Positions 53,324 to 62,941 of a stretch of 64,000 nucleotides of DNA are shown piece after piece (position 1 is the stretch's first letter; each line of letters starts with the position of its first letter). Source of the DNA: Candidatus Dechloromonas phosphorivorans (GTDB lineage Bacteria > Pseudomonadota > Gammaproteobacteria > Burkholderiales > Rhodocyclaceae). The DNA is taken from the NCBI GenBank assembly GCA_016714975.1, contig JADKBR010000015.1:182932-246931 (forward strand). Reading direction: 5' to 3'. Under the pieces are notes generated by a model that worked only from the letters and a program-made list of their open reading frames with translations, was not told where the DNA came from and ran no database searches. Both the position numbers and the translations under genes were made by a program.

Positions 53324-54634
53324 TTGCTCGCCAACCTTTTCCGGAAGGTAGTCCCGGTACGCCCGGGCGAGACCGCGCCGACGCTGCTCGCCACCGCCTA
53401 TGGCTTCTGCATCCTGTTCGCCTTCTATCTGCTGCGCCCGGTCCGCGACGAGATCGGCGCCGCCGACCGCGGCAATCTGCAACTGCTGTGGACCGCCGTG
53501 TTCATCGTCATGTTGCTGGCCGTGCCGCTCTATTCGCTCGCCGTGGCCAAGTTGCGCCGGGGCGTCTTCATACCGCTGGTCAATCGCTTCTTCGCACTCA
53601 ACCTGGTCGCCTTCTACGCCGCGCTGGTTCTGTTGCCCGAATCGGCGCGCACCTGGATCGATCGCACCTTCTATGTCTGGCTCAGCGTCTTCGCACTGTT
53701 TGTCGTTGCCGTATTCTGGAGCCTCGTCGTGGACCTGTTCCGGGACGATCAGGGCAAGCGGCTCTTCGGTTTCATCACGGTCGGCTCATCGCTGGGAGGG
53801 ATCGTCGGCTCGGCAACCACCGCCATTCTGGCGCCGCACATTCCCGTGTTCCTGCTCCTGCTCGTCGCAGTGCTGCCGCTCGAAGTCGCCGCCTGGCTCG
53901 CCCGCGCCATCGCCCGGCGCGCCGAAGATGCCTCGGGAACGCTGAACCGCGAGCCGGCGGCGCCGATCGGCGGCGGCGCCTGGAGCGGCATGGTTCCGGT
54001 TTTCCGCTCGCCGCAACTGCGCAATATCGCGCTGTGGATCATGCTGATGACCTTCGCCTCGACAATCCTCTACTTTGTCCAGTCGCATCTGGTCGGCGAG
54101 GCGATCACCGATCGCGCGTTGCGCCGGGCCTTTCTGGCGCGCATCGATCTGGCGGTCAATGCCGTCACCATCATCACCCAGACCTTCCTGACCGCGCGCA
54201 TCGTGCAGCGCTTCGGCGTCGCCGTGACCCTTTCGGCATTGCCGGTGGTCGCGGCGCTCGGCTTCCTGGCGCTCGGCGCCGCCCCGGCAGCGCTGGCGCT
54301 GACCGTCCTGCTCGTCGTGCGCGTGCTTTACGACAGCAGCCGCCACGCGCTGGCCAAGCCGGCCCGCGAGGTGCTGTTTACCCACCTCGACCGCGAGCAG
54401 CGCTACAAGTCCAAGGCCTTCATCGATGCCGCCGTGTACCGTGGCGGCGACCTGCTCAGTGGCTGGATCTACGCCGGGCTTGCCGCTTTGGGGATGAGCG
54501 TCGGGGCCATCGCCCTGTGCGCCGCGCCGGTGGCGGTGTTGTGGGCGCTTCTGGGGCGCAGGCTGACTTGGGGGGACAAGGGAACAAGCGGGCAAGGTCC
54601 GTCCGCTGGCGCCGCAGGAAAGCCGACCGCTTGA
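53324..54634 (+). CDS. ADP/ATP-carrier-like (NTT family) or MFS transporter
   Basis: A 436-residue protein with about twelve membrane helices. The N-terminus GFCILFAFYLLRPVRDEIGA matches the TLC/NTT nucleotide transporter group (YxxLRPVRDE). Later segments include LVVDLFRDDQGKRLFGFITV, VFRSPQLRNIALWIML and AVYRGGDLLSGWIYAGLAAL. NTT proteins exchange nucleotides, mostly in intracellular bacteria and plastids; many free-living bacteria carry distant members of unknown substrate. The likely start is TTG 53324, 3 bases after the reductase stop. Confidence 0.8.
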   Translation: MLANLFRKVVPVRPGETAPTLLATAYGFCILFAFYLLRPVRDEIGAADRGNLQLLWTAVFIVMLLAVPLYSLAVAKLRRGVFIPLVNRFFALNLVAFYAALVLLPESARTWIDRTFYVWLSVFALFVVAVFWSLVVDLFRDDQGKRLFGFITVGSSLGGIVGSATTAILAPHIPVFLLLLVAVLPLEVAAWLARAIARRAEDASGTLNREPAAPIGGGAWSGMVPVFRSPQLRNIALWIMLMTFASTILYFVQSHLVGEAITDRALRRAFLARIDLAVNAVTIITQTFLTARIVQRFGVAVTLSALPVVAALGFLALGAAPAALALTVLLVVRVLYDSSRHALAKPAREVLFTHLDREQRYKSKAFIDAAVYRGGDLLSGWIYAGLAALGMSVGAIALCAAPVAVLWALLGRRLTWGDKGTSGQGPSAGAAGKPTA

Positions 54635-54688
54635 GCCCGGCGCCGAGCAGCTATAATCCCTGCCCCGCAACGCCGCGTCCGCGCCATC

Positions 54689-57600
54689 GTGTCCTCGTCC
54701 AACCCCTTGCTTTCCTTCCCCGCCATGCCCAGGCCGGGCGCCCGCGTCGATCTGCCACTGCTGGCCGGTTCCGCCGATGCGCTGGCGCTGGCTGAACTGG
54801 CCGTTCGCAACAAGGGTCGCACGCTGGCCGTCGTCACTGCGAGCGCCGCCGACGCGCAGCGGCTGCTGGACGAGATTCCGTGGTTTGCGCCCGGCCTCAA
54901 GGTGCGTCTGCTGCCGGACTGGGAAACGCTGCCTTACGACCACTTTTCGCCGCACCAGGATCTGGTTTCCGAGCGTCTGGCCACACTCTGGGCCGCGCTG
55001 CAGGGCGAGGTGGAAATCCTGCTCGTTCCGGCGTCGACCGCGGTCAATCGGCTGGCGCCGCCGGAATTCATGGCGGCCTATACCTTCGAGTTCAAGAAGG
55101 GCCAGAAGCTGGATGCCGACAAGTTCCGCGGCCAGGTGACGCTGGCCGGCTACGCGCACGTCACGCAGGTGGTGTCGCCCGGCGAATACTCGATCCGCGG
55201 CGGGTTGATCGATCTTTTTCCGATGGGTTCGCAACTGCCTTACCGGCTCGACCTGTTCGACGACGAGATCGAGAGCATCAAGACTTTCGATGTCGATACC
55301 CAGCGCACCGTCTTCCCGGTGCCGGAAGTGCGCCTGTTGCCGGCGCGCGAATTCCCGATGGACGACCATGGGCGCACGCATTTCCGCCAGTGTTTCCGCG
55401 AACGTTTCGAGGGCGACCCGGCCAGGTCGGGCATCTACAAGGACATTTCGACGGGCATCGCCAGCGCCGGCATCGAGTATTACCTGCCGTTGTTCTTCGA
55501 CGAAACGGCGAGCATTTTCGACTACCTGCCAAAGGATGCCGTTTTCGTCACCCACGGCGACGCGCCGGCCGCCATCGCCGCTTTCTGGAACGACACCCGT
55601 TCGCGCTACAACCTGCTGCAAGGCGACAAGGCGCGGCCCCTGCTGCCACCGGAAGATCTGTTCCTGACCGACGAGGCTTTCTTCACGGAGGCCAAGGCCT
55701 ACAGTCGATTGGCCATGGCGGTCAGAAATGGCGAGGCCGACGGAAATCTGCCCAATATCGCCGTCGACCGCAGGAGCGACGATCCGCTCGGTGCGCTGAA
55801 GAACCATCTCGCCGGCTTCAAGGGCCGCGTGCTGCTGGTCGCCGAAACCGCCGGCCGCCGTGAAACGCTGGCCGCGATGTTTGCCGAGCATGACCTGAAG
55901 CCCGTAGCCAGCGCCGATCTCGCTGCTTTCCTTGCCGGCGATGCCCGACTGGCACTTGGCATCGGTCCGCTGCACAGCGGTTTCGCGCTGGATACGCTGG
56001 CCTTCATTACCGAAACCGAACTCTTCGCGGGCTCGCCGCGTCGCACCCGGCGGGAAGCCCAGAAAAAGGCAACCTTCGACAACTGGCTGAAGGATCTGAC
56101 CGAACTCAAGGTCGGCGATCCGGTCGTCCATGAGAGCCACGGCATCGGACGCTACCGGGGTCTGGTGAGCATGGATCTCGGCCTCGGCGAGCAGGAATTC
56201 CTCGAACTGCATTACGCCAACGAGGCCAAGCTGTTCGTCCCGGTGGCGCAACTGCAGGTCATTTCGCGCTACTCAGGCGCCGACCCGGAGGCCGCCCCGC
56301 TGCACACGCTGGGTTCCGGCCAGTGGGAAAAGGCCAAGCGCAAGGCTGCCGAACAGGCGCGCGACACCGCCGCCGAACTGCTGACTCTTTATGCGGCTCG
56401 CGCCGCCCGCCAGGGTCATGCCTTCACATTCAAGGAAAGCGACTACGAGGCGTTCGCCGATGGTTTCGGCTTTGAGGAAACGGTCGATCAGGCGCAGACC
56501 ATCGCCGCCGTCATCGACGACATGCGTTCCGGCAAGCCGATGGATCGGCTGGTCTGCGGCGACGTCGGCTTCGGCAAGACCGAAGTGGCGCTGCGCGCCG
56601 CCTTCTGCGCCGTCGCCGGCGGCAAGCAGGTCGCCGTGCTGTGCCCGACCACCCTGCTCTGCGAACAGCATTTCCAGACTTTCACCGATCGTTTCGCCGA
56701 CTGGCCGGTGCGTATCGCCGAAATCTCCCGCTTCAAGACCGCCGGGGAATCGGCGCAGGCCCTGCAGGAACTGGCCGCGGGCAAGATCGACATCATCATC
56801 GGCACCCACAAGCTGATCGGCAAGGACGTCCGCTTCAAGCAACTGGGGCTGGTCGTCATCGACGAGGAGCACCGCTTCGGCGTGCGCCAGAAGGAAACGC
56901 TGAAAGCGATGCGCGCCGAGGTCGACGTGCTGACGCTGACCGCGACGCCGATCCCGCGCACGCTGGCGATGAGCATGGAAGGCCTGCGCGATTTCTCGGT
57001 GATCGCCTCGGCGCCGCAAAAGCGGCTGGCGATCAAGACCTTCGTCAGCAATTTCTCCGACGGCATCATCCGCGAAGCCGTGCTGCGCGAACTCAAGCGT
57101 GGCGGCCAGGTGTATTTCCTGCACAACGAGGTCGACACCATCGCCAACATGCGCGACAAGCTGGAGAAACTGGTGCCCGAGGCGCGCATCGTCATCGGCC
57201 ACGGCCAGATGAACGAGCGCGAACTCGAGCGCGTCATGCGCGACTTCACCGCCCAGCGCGCCAACGTGCTGCTGTGCACGACCATCATCGAGACCGGCAT
57301 CGACAACCCGCACGCCAATACCATCCTGATCAACCGCGCCGAGAAATTCGGTCTGGCGCAATTGCATCAACTGCGCGGACGGGTTGGCCGCTCGCACCAC
57401 CAGGCCTACGCCTACCTGCTGGTGCAGGACGCGAAGGCGGTGACCAGGCAGGCAAGAATGCGCCTGGAAGCGATTCAGGGCATGGAGGAGCTTGGCTCGG
57501 GCTTCTTCCTCGCCATGCACGACCTGGAAATCCGCGGCGCCGGCGAGGTTCTCGGCGACAGCCAGTCCGGCGAGATGCAGGAAGTCGGCTTCAATATGTA

Positions 57601-58129
57601 CACCGACATGCTCAACCGCGCCGTTGCCGCGCTCAAACAGGGCAAGCACCTCGATGCGGTCGACCTCACCCAGCCGCTGGGAATCGGTACCGAGATCAAC
57701 CTGCGCACGCCGGCCCTGCTGCCCGACGCCTACTGCCCCGATGTCCATGAACGCCTGACCCTTTACAAGCGCCTGGCCAACTGCGAAAGCGCCGATGAAC
57801 TCGACGCTCTGCAGGAGGAACTGATCGACCGCTTCGGTCAACCGCCGCTGCAGGGCCAGTCGCTGCTGGCGACGCACCGTCTGCGCCTGCTGGTCCAGCC
57901 GCTGTGTGTCCAGAAGCTCGACGCCTCGGCCGATCAGATCACGCTGCAGTTCGGCCCGGAATTCGCGAAACTGGCGCCTATCGACCCGATCAGGATTATC
58001 AATTTGATCCAGAAGAACCGCAGCTATAAGCTCTCCGGACAGGATAGAATTTCGCTTTTGCGCCATTGCCCGACCCTGAATGACAAGGTCGCCGCCGTCA
58101 AGGACATGATTCGCCAACTGAGCCAGTAA
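54689..58129 (+). CDS. mfd: transcription-repair coupling factor
   Basis: A 1146-residue ATP-dependent translocase that removes stalled RNA polymerase and recruits UvrA. The UvrB-like N-terminal region (about 1-330) precedes the RNA polymerase-interaction domain (VHESHGIGRYRGLVSMDLG, near 475-490). The translocase has Walker A GDVGFGKTEVALRA, DEEHRFGVRQ and TATPIPRTLAMS, plus RGRVGRSHHQAYAYLL. The TRCF C-terminal domain is complete. The start is GTG 54689. No indels are seen in this long gene. Confidence 0.96.
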   Translation: MSSSNPLLSFPAMPRPGARVDLPLLAGSADALALAELAVRNKGRTLAVVTASAADAQRLLDEIPWFAPGLKVRLLPDWETLPYDHFSPHQDLVSERLATLWAALQGEVEILLVPASTAVNRLAPPEFMAAYTFEFKKGQKLDADKFRGQVTLAGYAHVTQVVSPGEYSIRGGLIDLFPMGSQLPYRLDLFDDEIESIKTFDVDTQRTVFPVPEVRLLPAREFPMDDHGRTHFRQCFRERFEGDPARSGIYKDISTGIASAGIEYYLPLFFDETASIFDYLPKDAVFVTHGDAPAAIAAFWNDTRSRYNLLQGDKARPLLPPEDLFLTDEAFFTEAKAYSRLAMAVRNGEADGNLPNIAVDRRSDDPLGALKNHLAGFKGRVLLVAETAGRRETLAAMFAEHDLKPVASADLAAFLAGDARLALGIGPLHSGFALDTLAFITETELFAGSPRRTRREAQKKATFDNWLKDLTELKVGDPVVHESHGIGRYRGLVSMDLGLGEQEFLELHYANEAKLFVPVAQLQVISRYSGADPEAAPLHTLGSGQWEKAKRKAAEQARDTAAELLTLYAARAARQGHAFTFKESDYEAFADGFGFEETVDQAQTIAAVIDDMRSGKPMDRLVCGDVGFGKTEVALRAAFCAVAGGKQVAVLCPTTLLCEQHFQTFTDRFADWPVRIAEISRFKTAGESAQALQELAAGKIDIIIGTHKLIGKDVRFKQLGLVVIDEEHRFGVRQKETLKAMRAEVDVLTLTATPIPRTLAMSMEGLRDFSVIASAPQKRLAIKTFVSNFSDGIIREAVLRELKRGGQVYFLHNEVDTIANMRDKLEKLVPEARIVIGHGQMNERELERVMRDFTAQRANVLLCTTIIETGIDNPHANTILINRAEKFGLAQLHQLRGRVGRSHHQAYAYLLVQDAKAVTRQARMRLEAIQGMEELGSGFFLAMHDLEIRGAGEVLGDSQSGEMQEVGFNMYTDMLNRAVAALKQGKHLDAVDLTQPLGIGTEINLRTPALLPDAYCPDVHERLTLYKRLANCESADELDALQEELIDRFGQPPLQGQSLLATHRLRLLVQPLCVQKLDASADQITLQFGPEFAKLAPIDPIRIINLIQKNRSYKLSGQDRISLLRHCPTLNDKVAAVKDMIRQLSQ

Positions 58130-58132
58130 GCC

Positions 58133-59206
58133 ATGAGCACCATCGACATCGAAAACGTCAACGTCACCGCCTTCGACACCATGCCGACGCCGGAGGAGAT
58201 CCACAGCCGCCTGCCGCTCTCGCTGGCGGCCGCGCGTACCGTTTTGCATGGCCGCGACACGCTGCGCGGCATTCTCGAGCGCAACGACCCGCGCCTGTTC
58301 GTCGTTGTCGGCCCGTGCTCCATCCACGACCCGCTCGCCGGCCTCGATTACGCCCGCCGCCTCAAGGCGTTGGCCGACGAAGTCGGCGACACGCTGCAAT
58401 TGATCATGCGCGTCTACTTCGAAAAGCCGCGCACCACGGTAGGCTGGAAGGGCTACATCAACGATCCGTTCATGGACGACAGCTTCCGCGTCGACGTCGG
58501 CATGGAGAAAGCCCGGCAGTTCCTGCTCGATGTTGCCGAAATCGGCCTGCCGACCGGCACCGAGGCGCTCGACCCGATTTCGCCCCAGTATTATGGCGAC
58601 CTGATCACGTGGACCGCCATCGGCGCCCGCACTGCCGAATCGCAGACGCACCGCGAAATGTCTTCCGGGCTGTCCACGCCGGTCGGCTTCAAGAACGGAA
58701 CCAGCGGCGACCTCGCCGTCGCGATCAACGCCATCCTGTCGGCGTCCAAGCCGCATTCCTTCCTCGGCATCAACGGCCAGGGCCGCGTCGCCGTCGTCCG
58801 CACCCGCGGCAACCGCCACGGCCACATCGTGCTGCGCGGCGGCGACGGTCGGCCGAACTACGACACGGTCTCCATCGCGATGGTCGAGCAGGCGCTGACC
58901 AAGGCCAGGCTACCCAACAACATCGTCGTCGACTGCTCGCACGCCAACAGCTTCAAGAATCCCGAACTGCAGCCGCTGGTCATGGCCGACATCGTCAACC
59001 AGGTCCGCCTCGGCAACAAGTCGCTGATCGGCCTCATGATCGAATCCAACATCGAGGCCGGCAACCAGCCGATCCCCGCTGATCTCAGCCAGCTCAAGTA
59101 CGGCTGCTCGGTCACCGACGCCTGCGTCGACTGGGGTACGACCGAAAAGATGATCCGCGACGCCGCCGCGCTGCTGCGCGACGTGCTGCCGGAACGGATG
59201 GGCTGA
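58133..59206 (+). CDS. aroG: 3-deoxy-7-phosphoheptulonate synthase (class I DAHP synthase)
   Basis: A 357-residue enzyme making DAHP from PEP and erythrose-4-phosphate, the first shikimate step. It has VVVGPCSIHDPLAGLDYARR, MRVYFEKPRTTVGWKGYIND, GFKNGTSGDLAVAINAIL and DCSHANSFKNPELQ. Feedback by Phe, Tyr or Trp cannot be told from sequence. It starts 3 bases after mfd. Confidence 0.95.
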   Translation: MSTIDIENVNVTAFDTMPTPEEIHSRLPLSLAAARTVLHGRDTLRGILERNDPRLFVVVGPCSIHDPLAGLDYARRLKALADEVGDTLQLIMRVYFEKPRTTVGWKGYINDPFMDDSFRVDVGMEKARQFLLDVAEIGLPTGTEALDPISPQYYGDLITWTAIGARTAESQTHREMSSGLSTPVGFKNGTSGDLAVAINAILSASKPHSFLGINGQGRVAVVRTRGNRHGHIVLRGGDGRPNYDTVSIAMVEQALTKARLPNNIVVDCSHANSFKNPELQPLVMADIVNQVRLGNKSLIGLMIESNIEAGNQPIPADLSQLKYGCSVTDACVDWGTTEKMIRDAAALLRDVLPERMG

Positions 59207-59270
59207 TCCTGCCATTTGCCTTCCGGCAGACATCAAGGCACAATGCTCGGGTCTGCCCCGCCGTAATTCA

Positions 59271-59537
59271 TGACATAGCCGTGCCGAGAGCCACCGATCA
59301 CCGCTCACCTATTCCGACTAACGGCAATGGCCCGCTGACGAGCGCCGGGAACTGATCGACGGCATGGCCTACACGATGGCGTCGGCGCCAGCTATAAGTC
59401 ATCAGTCCCTGGTACCCGGCATAGACAGACAAATCGACGACGCACCTGATGGCGCCTCCTGCCGCGCCCTGATCGCTCCGGTCGACGTCCTGCTGCCGCA
59501 TAGCTTGGCGGCGGCAGCCGAGAAGCAAGCTTCAAGA
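59271..59537 (+). pseudogene. Uma2 family (DUF820) endonuclease fragment
   Basis: In one frame the DNA reads ADERRELIDGMAYTMASAPA, then ISHQSLVPGIDRQIDDAPDG and CRALIAPVDVLLP, ending in a stop at 59537. This is the N-terminal region of Uma2-type PD-(D/E)xK proteins. An in-frame TAA lies at 59319-59321 and no start codon is visible, and the C-terminal nuclease part is missing. It occupies most of the 330-base gap after aroG. Confidence 0.6.
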
Positions 59538-60796
59538 TGACTTTTGAAGAGCGTGGTACGCCCCCTGCCATTTCTGATTCGATGCTGCAAGGCGCCGTCT
59601 TGCATCAGGCGCAAAGTGGAAGCAATGAAAAGAAATGCACGCGAAAACACTACCGCCTGCAGTCCCCGCCGGCAATCGTCATTGGTACCTGTGCCCACGG
59701 ACTGGCGCTCATCCACGCGCTGTCAAACGCCGGTGTTTCCGTCATTTCTCTGGATACAAACCCCACATTGCCAGGCACACGGACCCGTTTTTCCTGCGTG
59801 GAATTGATTCCTGACATCAATGGTCCAGCCCTTCTTGATGCACTTCTTGACTTGCATGCGCGAATCGAAGCTCCCGACAAACCGGTGCTTTTCCTGAACA
59901 ATGATCGTATGGTACGGACCTTGGGGGTACATTGGCACCGCCTTGCAGACAAATTCCATTTGAGCTGGTCAGCATGTGCGAACACCCTTCTCCCCCTGCT
60001 GGAAAAAGACTCTCTGGAACTTCGCTGCCAACAAACAGGTCTCCGCTACCCGGAAACCTGTCTCATCCATAACGATATGGATGCCAGAACGGCCGTCACA
60101 ATTATCGGTTTCCCGATGATCATCAAACCCGTGCGGCCACTCGGCGGCTTCAAGACTTTTTTGCCAACCAACGCCGACGAATTGCTGCGCTGGACCGAAA
60201 TCCATCAACCCGATCTGCCCTTCAGGGCCTGCGCTTCAATCCCGGCGATGATCGAGCAATTTATTTTTCAGCGTTAAATCTCGATGGAAAGGTACTTGCA
60301 CGCTTTGATGGCCACAAACTCCGATCCCGACCCCTCGGACACACGACCATCGCTGAATCCTTTCGCAATGAGGAAGTCTATCGACAGACACTCAATTTTT
60401 TTGACGGTCTGAATCTTTCCGGCCCAGTGTCTCTTGAAGTCAAGAAAGCCCCTGACGACAGCTATTGGGTAATAGAACCGACTGTGGGCAGAACCGATTT
60501 CTGGGTCGGACTATGTATAGCCAATGGCATCAACCTGCCTTATGTCGAATATCTGCACCAGACCGGACAGAGCATTCCGAATCTTACCCAGCAAGACCAG
60601 GCAATCTGGTTCAATGAAGAAAGAGACCCCTTCGGGTCGCTTTCTGTTCGCCGGGCAACCGGATCTCGCATTGAAGGGACGGCGAGCCTGTTATCTCTAC
60701 CTCAAACAGAAAGACGCGGAACCGGCCAAACAGGCACTGAAAGAAATCGGCAAGCAGCTTGGTCGTGGAGCAGCCAAGCGGCTGGGATTTCGTTAG
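59537..60796 (+). pseudogene. ATP-grasp family protein, apparent frameshifts
   Basis: About 420 codons over three frames. The first segment contains PPAIVIGTCAHGLALIHALS (Rossmann-like pre-ATP-grasp), LRYPETCLIHN and IIGFPMIIKPVRPLGG, the ATP-binding Lys strand. The frame changes near 60230-60270, then NPGDDRAIYFSALNLDGKVL, ARFDGHKLRSRPLG and VSLEVKKAPDDSYWVIEPTV follow. Another change near 60630-60640 leads to LALKGRRACYLYLKQKDAEP, ending AAKRLGFR at 60796. The enzyme ligates a carboxylate to an amine or thiol; the substrate is unknown. It is AT-richer than its neighbours, suggesting transfer. Confidence 0.72.
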
Positions 60797-60924
60797 TCTC
60801 TCAATGAATAGAAGAATTAAAGGGGTCAGGGTCATTTGATTGACAGAGCTGCATGGGATAGCTGCTTTCTTCACGCCCATCTCGCACCACGCCACCACAT
60901 AACCTGAACAAAGAACAATCCGCC

Positions 60925-61853
60925 ATGTCCCTGATCCAACCCTTTCGCGGCCTGCGCCCGGCCCCCGGCCTTGCTGGCGATGTTGCCGCCCCGCCCTACG
61001 ACGTGCTGTCGAGCGCCGAGGCGCGCGCGCGCGCCACCGGCAAGCCGTTGAACTTCCTGCATATCTCCAAGGCTGAAATCGACCTGCCGGTCGATACCGA
61101 CCCGCATTCCTCACCGCGCGGGCAACGAGCCGGGATCCCGTCGCCGACGTCACGGCCGACGGCGTGCGCCACATGGTCTGGGTGATCGACGACGCGGCGA
61201 CCATCGCCGGCCTGACATCCGTTTTCGATGCCATGCCCTATCTATACATCGCCGACGGCCACCACCGCTCGGCGGCTGCTTCGCGGGTCGCCGCCAGGCG
61301 CCGGGGGCTAGCCGCCAGTGCCGACTATTTCCTGGCGGTCATCTTCCCGGCGCACCAGATGCGCATCCTGGATTACAACCGGGTGGTGCGCGATCTGAAC
61401 GGCCTCTCGCCTGATGCCTTCCTCACCCGTGTCAGCGAGCGCTTTGCCGTTACCCCGGCGGCAGGCCGCGTGCACCCGGAAAAGCCGGGCGTCGTCGGAA
61501 TGTACCTCGCCGGACACTGGTACCGGCTGGAAATCGACCCGTCCCTCGTCCCGGCTGCCGACCCGGTGCGCCGGCTCGATGTCAGCCTGCTGTCCGAGCA
61601 GTTGCTCGAACCCATTCTCGGTATCGGCGACCTGCGCCGCGACAAGCGCATCGACTTCGTCGGCGGCATTCGCGGCCCGGCGGAACTCGAGCGCCGCGTT
61701 GATGGCGGCGAGATGGCCGTCGCCTTCGCCCTGCACGCGACGCAGATGAGCGACCTGATGGCGGTCGCCGATTCCGGCCAGGTGATGCCACCGAAATCGA
61801 CCTGGTTCGAGCCGAAACTCGCCGACGGCCTGGTTTCGCACATCATCGACTGA
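60925..61853 (+). pseudogene. DUF1015 family protein with an internal deletion
   Basis: The N-terminus SLIQPFRGLRPAPGLAGDVA, with AAPPYDVLSSAEARAR, is followed by a jump near 61110 to RDPVADVTADGVRHMVWVID. After that, PYLYIADGHHRSAAASRVAA runs to the end (FEPKLADGLVSHIID). DUF1015 proteins are about 400 residues, so about 100 residues in the middle are missing and the two parts are out of frame. A deletion of this size is not a base-call error, but it could be an assembly collapse. Confidence 0.8.
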
Positions 61854-61895
61854 TAGACGTTGTCGTACTCGGCGGCGCCCAGCCGAACTTTCTGT

Positions 61896-62432
61896 TCAAC
61901 CTGCTGGCGACGGATCGCCCGCAGGGAGCTGGCGCGGGTGGGGCTGCTCGTACTGCAGGAAACGACACTCGACTTCGCGGCCTGATTTCCGCTCGCGATA
62001 GGTCTTCCGCACGTCGCTGATCACCTTCCACCGCTCAAGCGGAATGCTTTCCGGGAAGAGCGTATCACCGGCGAACGGCATCCCGATGCGGGTCAGGTAG
62101 AAGCGCTGGCAGTAGGGCCAGGCCGCCGCGTAGATCGACGCGCCGCCGATCACGAAAACGTCCTTTCCGGTGGCTGTTGCGGTCAACAGTCCTTTTTCGA
62201 CCGAATCCACCTGGACGCAACCCGGAAGCAATGTCAGTCCGGGCTGGTTGCTGACCACGAACGAGTCGGGCGGCACGACATCCATCGACTCGTAGGTCAG
62301 GCGGCCGATGACGAGCGCCGCCCCGGCCACCGTCTCCTCGAAATAGGCGAGTTCCTCGGGGATGTCCCACGGCAGCCAGCCGTCCAGCCCGAGCATGCCG
62401 TTGCTCGCGACGGCACCGATCGCGGCGATCAT
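61896..62432 (-). CDS. folA: dihydrofolate reductase
   Basis: A 178-residue enzyme that reduces dihydrofolate to tetrahydrofolate with NADPH. It has MIAAIGAVASNGMLGLDGWL with the active-site LPWDIPEELAYF (acid Asp), VIGRLTYESM, and VFVIGGASIYAAA for NADPH. It is slightly longer than usual, with an extra C-terminal tail after LQYEQP. Its ATG overlaps the stop of the folB-like gene (ATGA). Confidence 0.92.
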   Translation of the reverse strand: MIAAIGAVASNGMLGLDGWLPWDIPEELAYFEETVAGAALVIGRLTYESMDVVPPDSFVVSNQPGLTLLPGCVQVDSVEKGLLTATATGKDVFVIGGASIYAAAWPYCQRFYLTRIGMPFAGDTLFPESIPLERWKVISDVRKTYRERKSGREVECRFLQYEQPHPRQLPAGDPSPAG

Positions 62433-62812
62433 GCCCGCCGCTTCTCCCACTGCTCGCGGGTCAGCGCCAGCGAGATCGCCGGCGTTCCCTGCCCGTTGTA
62501 GACGTGCGGCTTGTGCATCGAGACGAAGGCCGTGTTCACGATCGCCATCGAAAAAATGGCATCCATGACTTCGAGAATGCTCGTTTCCAGGCAGATCGAA
62601 TGCGGGTTGCCTTCGAGCTTGCGGATCGCCAGGAAGATCACCTCGTAGTCGATCACCTGCCGGATGTCGTGCGGATCGGCGACGACATCGACCGGCGCCC
62701 AGGCGTCGGCATGCACGATGACGGCCTGCGGGCCATGTTTTTCCAGCGGATTGCAGCCGGTCCGCAAGTCGATGGTGGCATCGACCGACGCGCACCAGTG
62801 GTTGTTCAACAC
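62429..62812 (-). CDS. dihydroneopterin aldolase/epimerase family protein (FolB/FolX-like)
   Basis: A 127-residue tunnelling-fold protein. The FolB pattern is visible as IRQVIDYEVIFLAIRKLEGN, SICLETSILEVMDAI and VSMHKPHVYNGQGTPAISL, with the catalytic Lys in MHKPH. GTG 62812 is preferred because AGGAGGG lies 7 bases upstream. Overlap with folA indicates coupled translation and a pterin/folate role. Aldolase versus epimerase activity is not decided. Confidence 0.78.
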   Translation of the reverse strand: MLNNHWCASVDATIDLRTGCNPLEKHGPQAVIVHADAWAPVDVVADPHDIRQVIDYEVIFLAIRKLEGNPHSICLETSILEVMDAIFSMAIVNTAFVSMHKPHVYNGQGTPAISLALTREQWEKRRA

Positions 62813-62941
62813 TGAGCTTCCCTCCTGAACGCCGGCACGGGCCGCAGCGAGATCGGGGAAATGCTCAACGACCGCTGGCACGGCTGACCAATGCCAGCCC
62901 ACGGGGCCGGCGACGCCGACCAAGTATAAACCCGGCGGCGG

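Noticed and set aside
53786..58825. Very long open frames (over 800 codons) antisense to the transporter, mfd and aroG
   Set aside because: They mirror the codon structure of well-supported genes on the plus strand and have no recognisable domains; GC-rich DNA opens such frames by chance.
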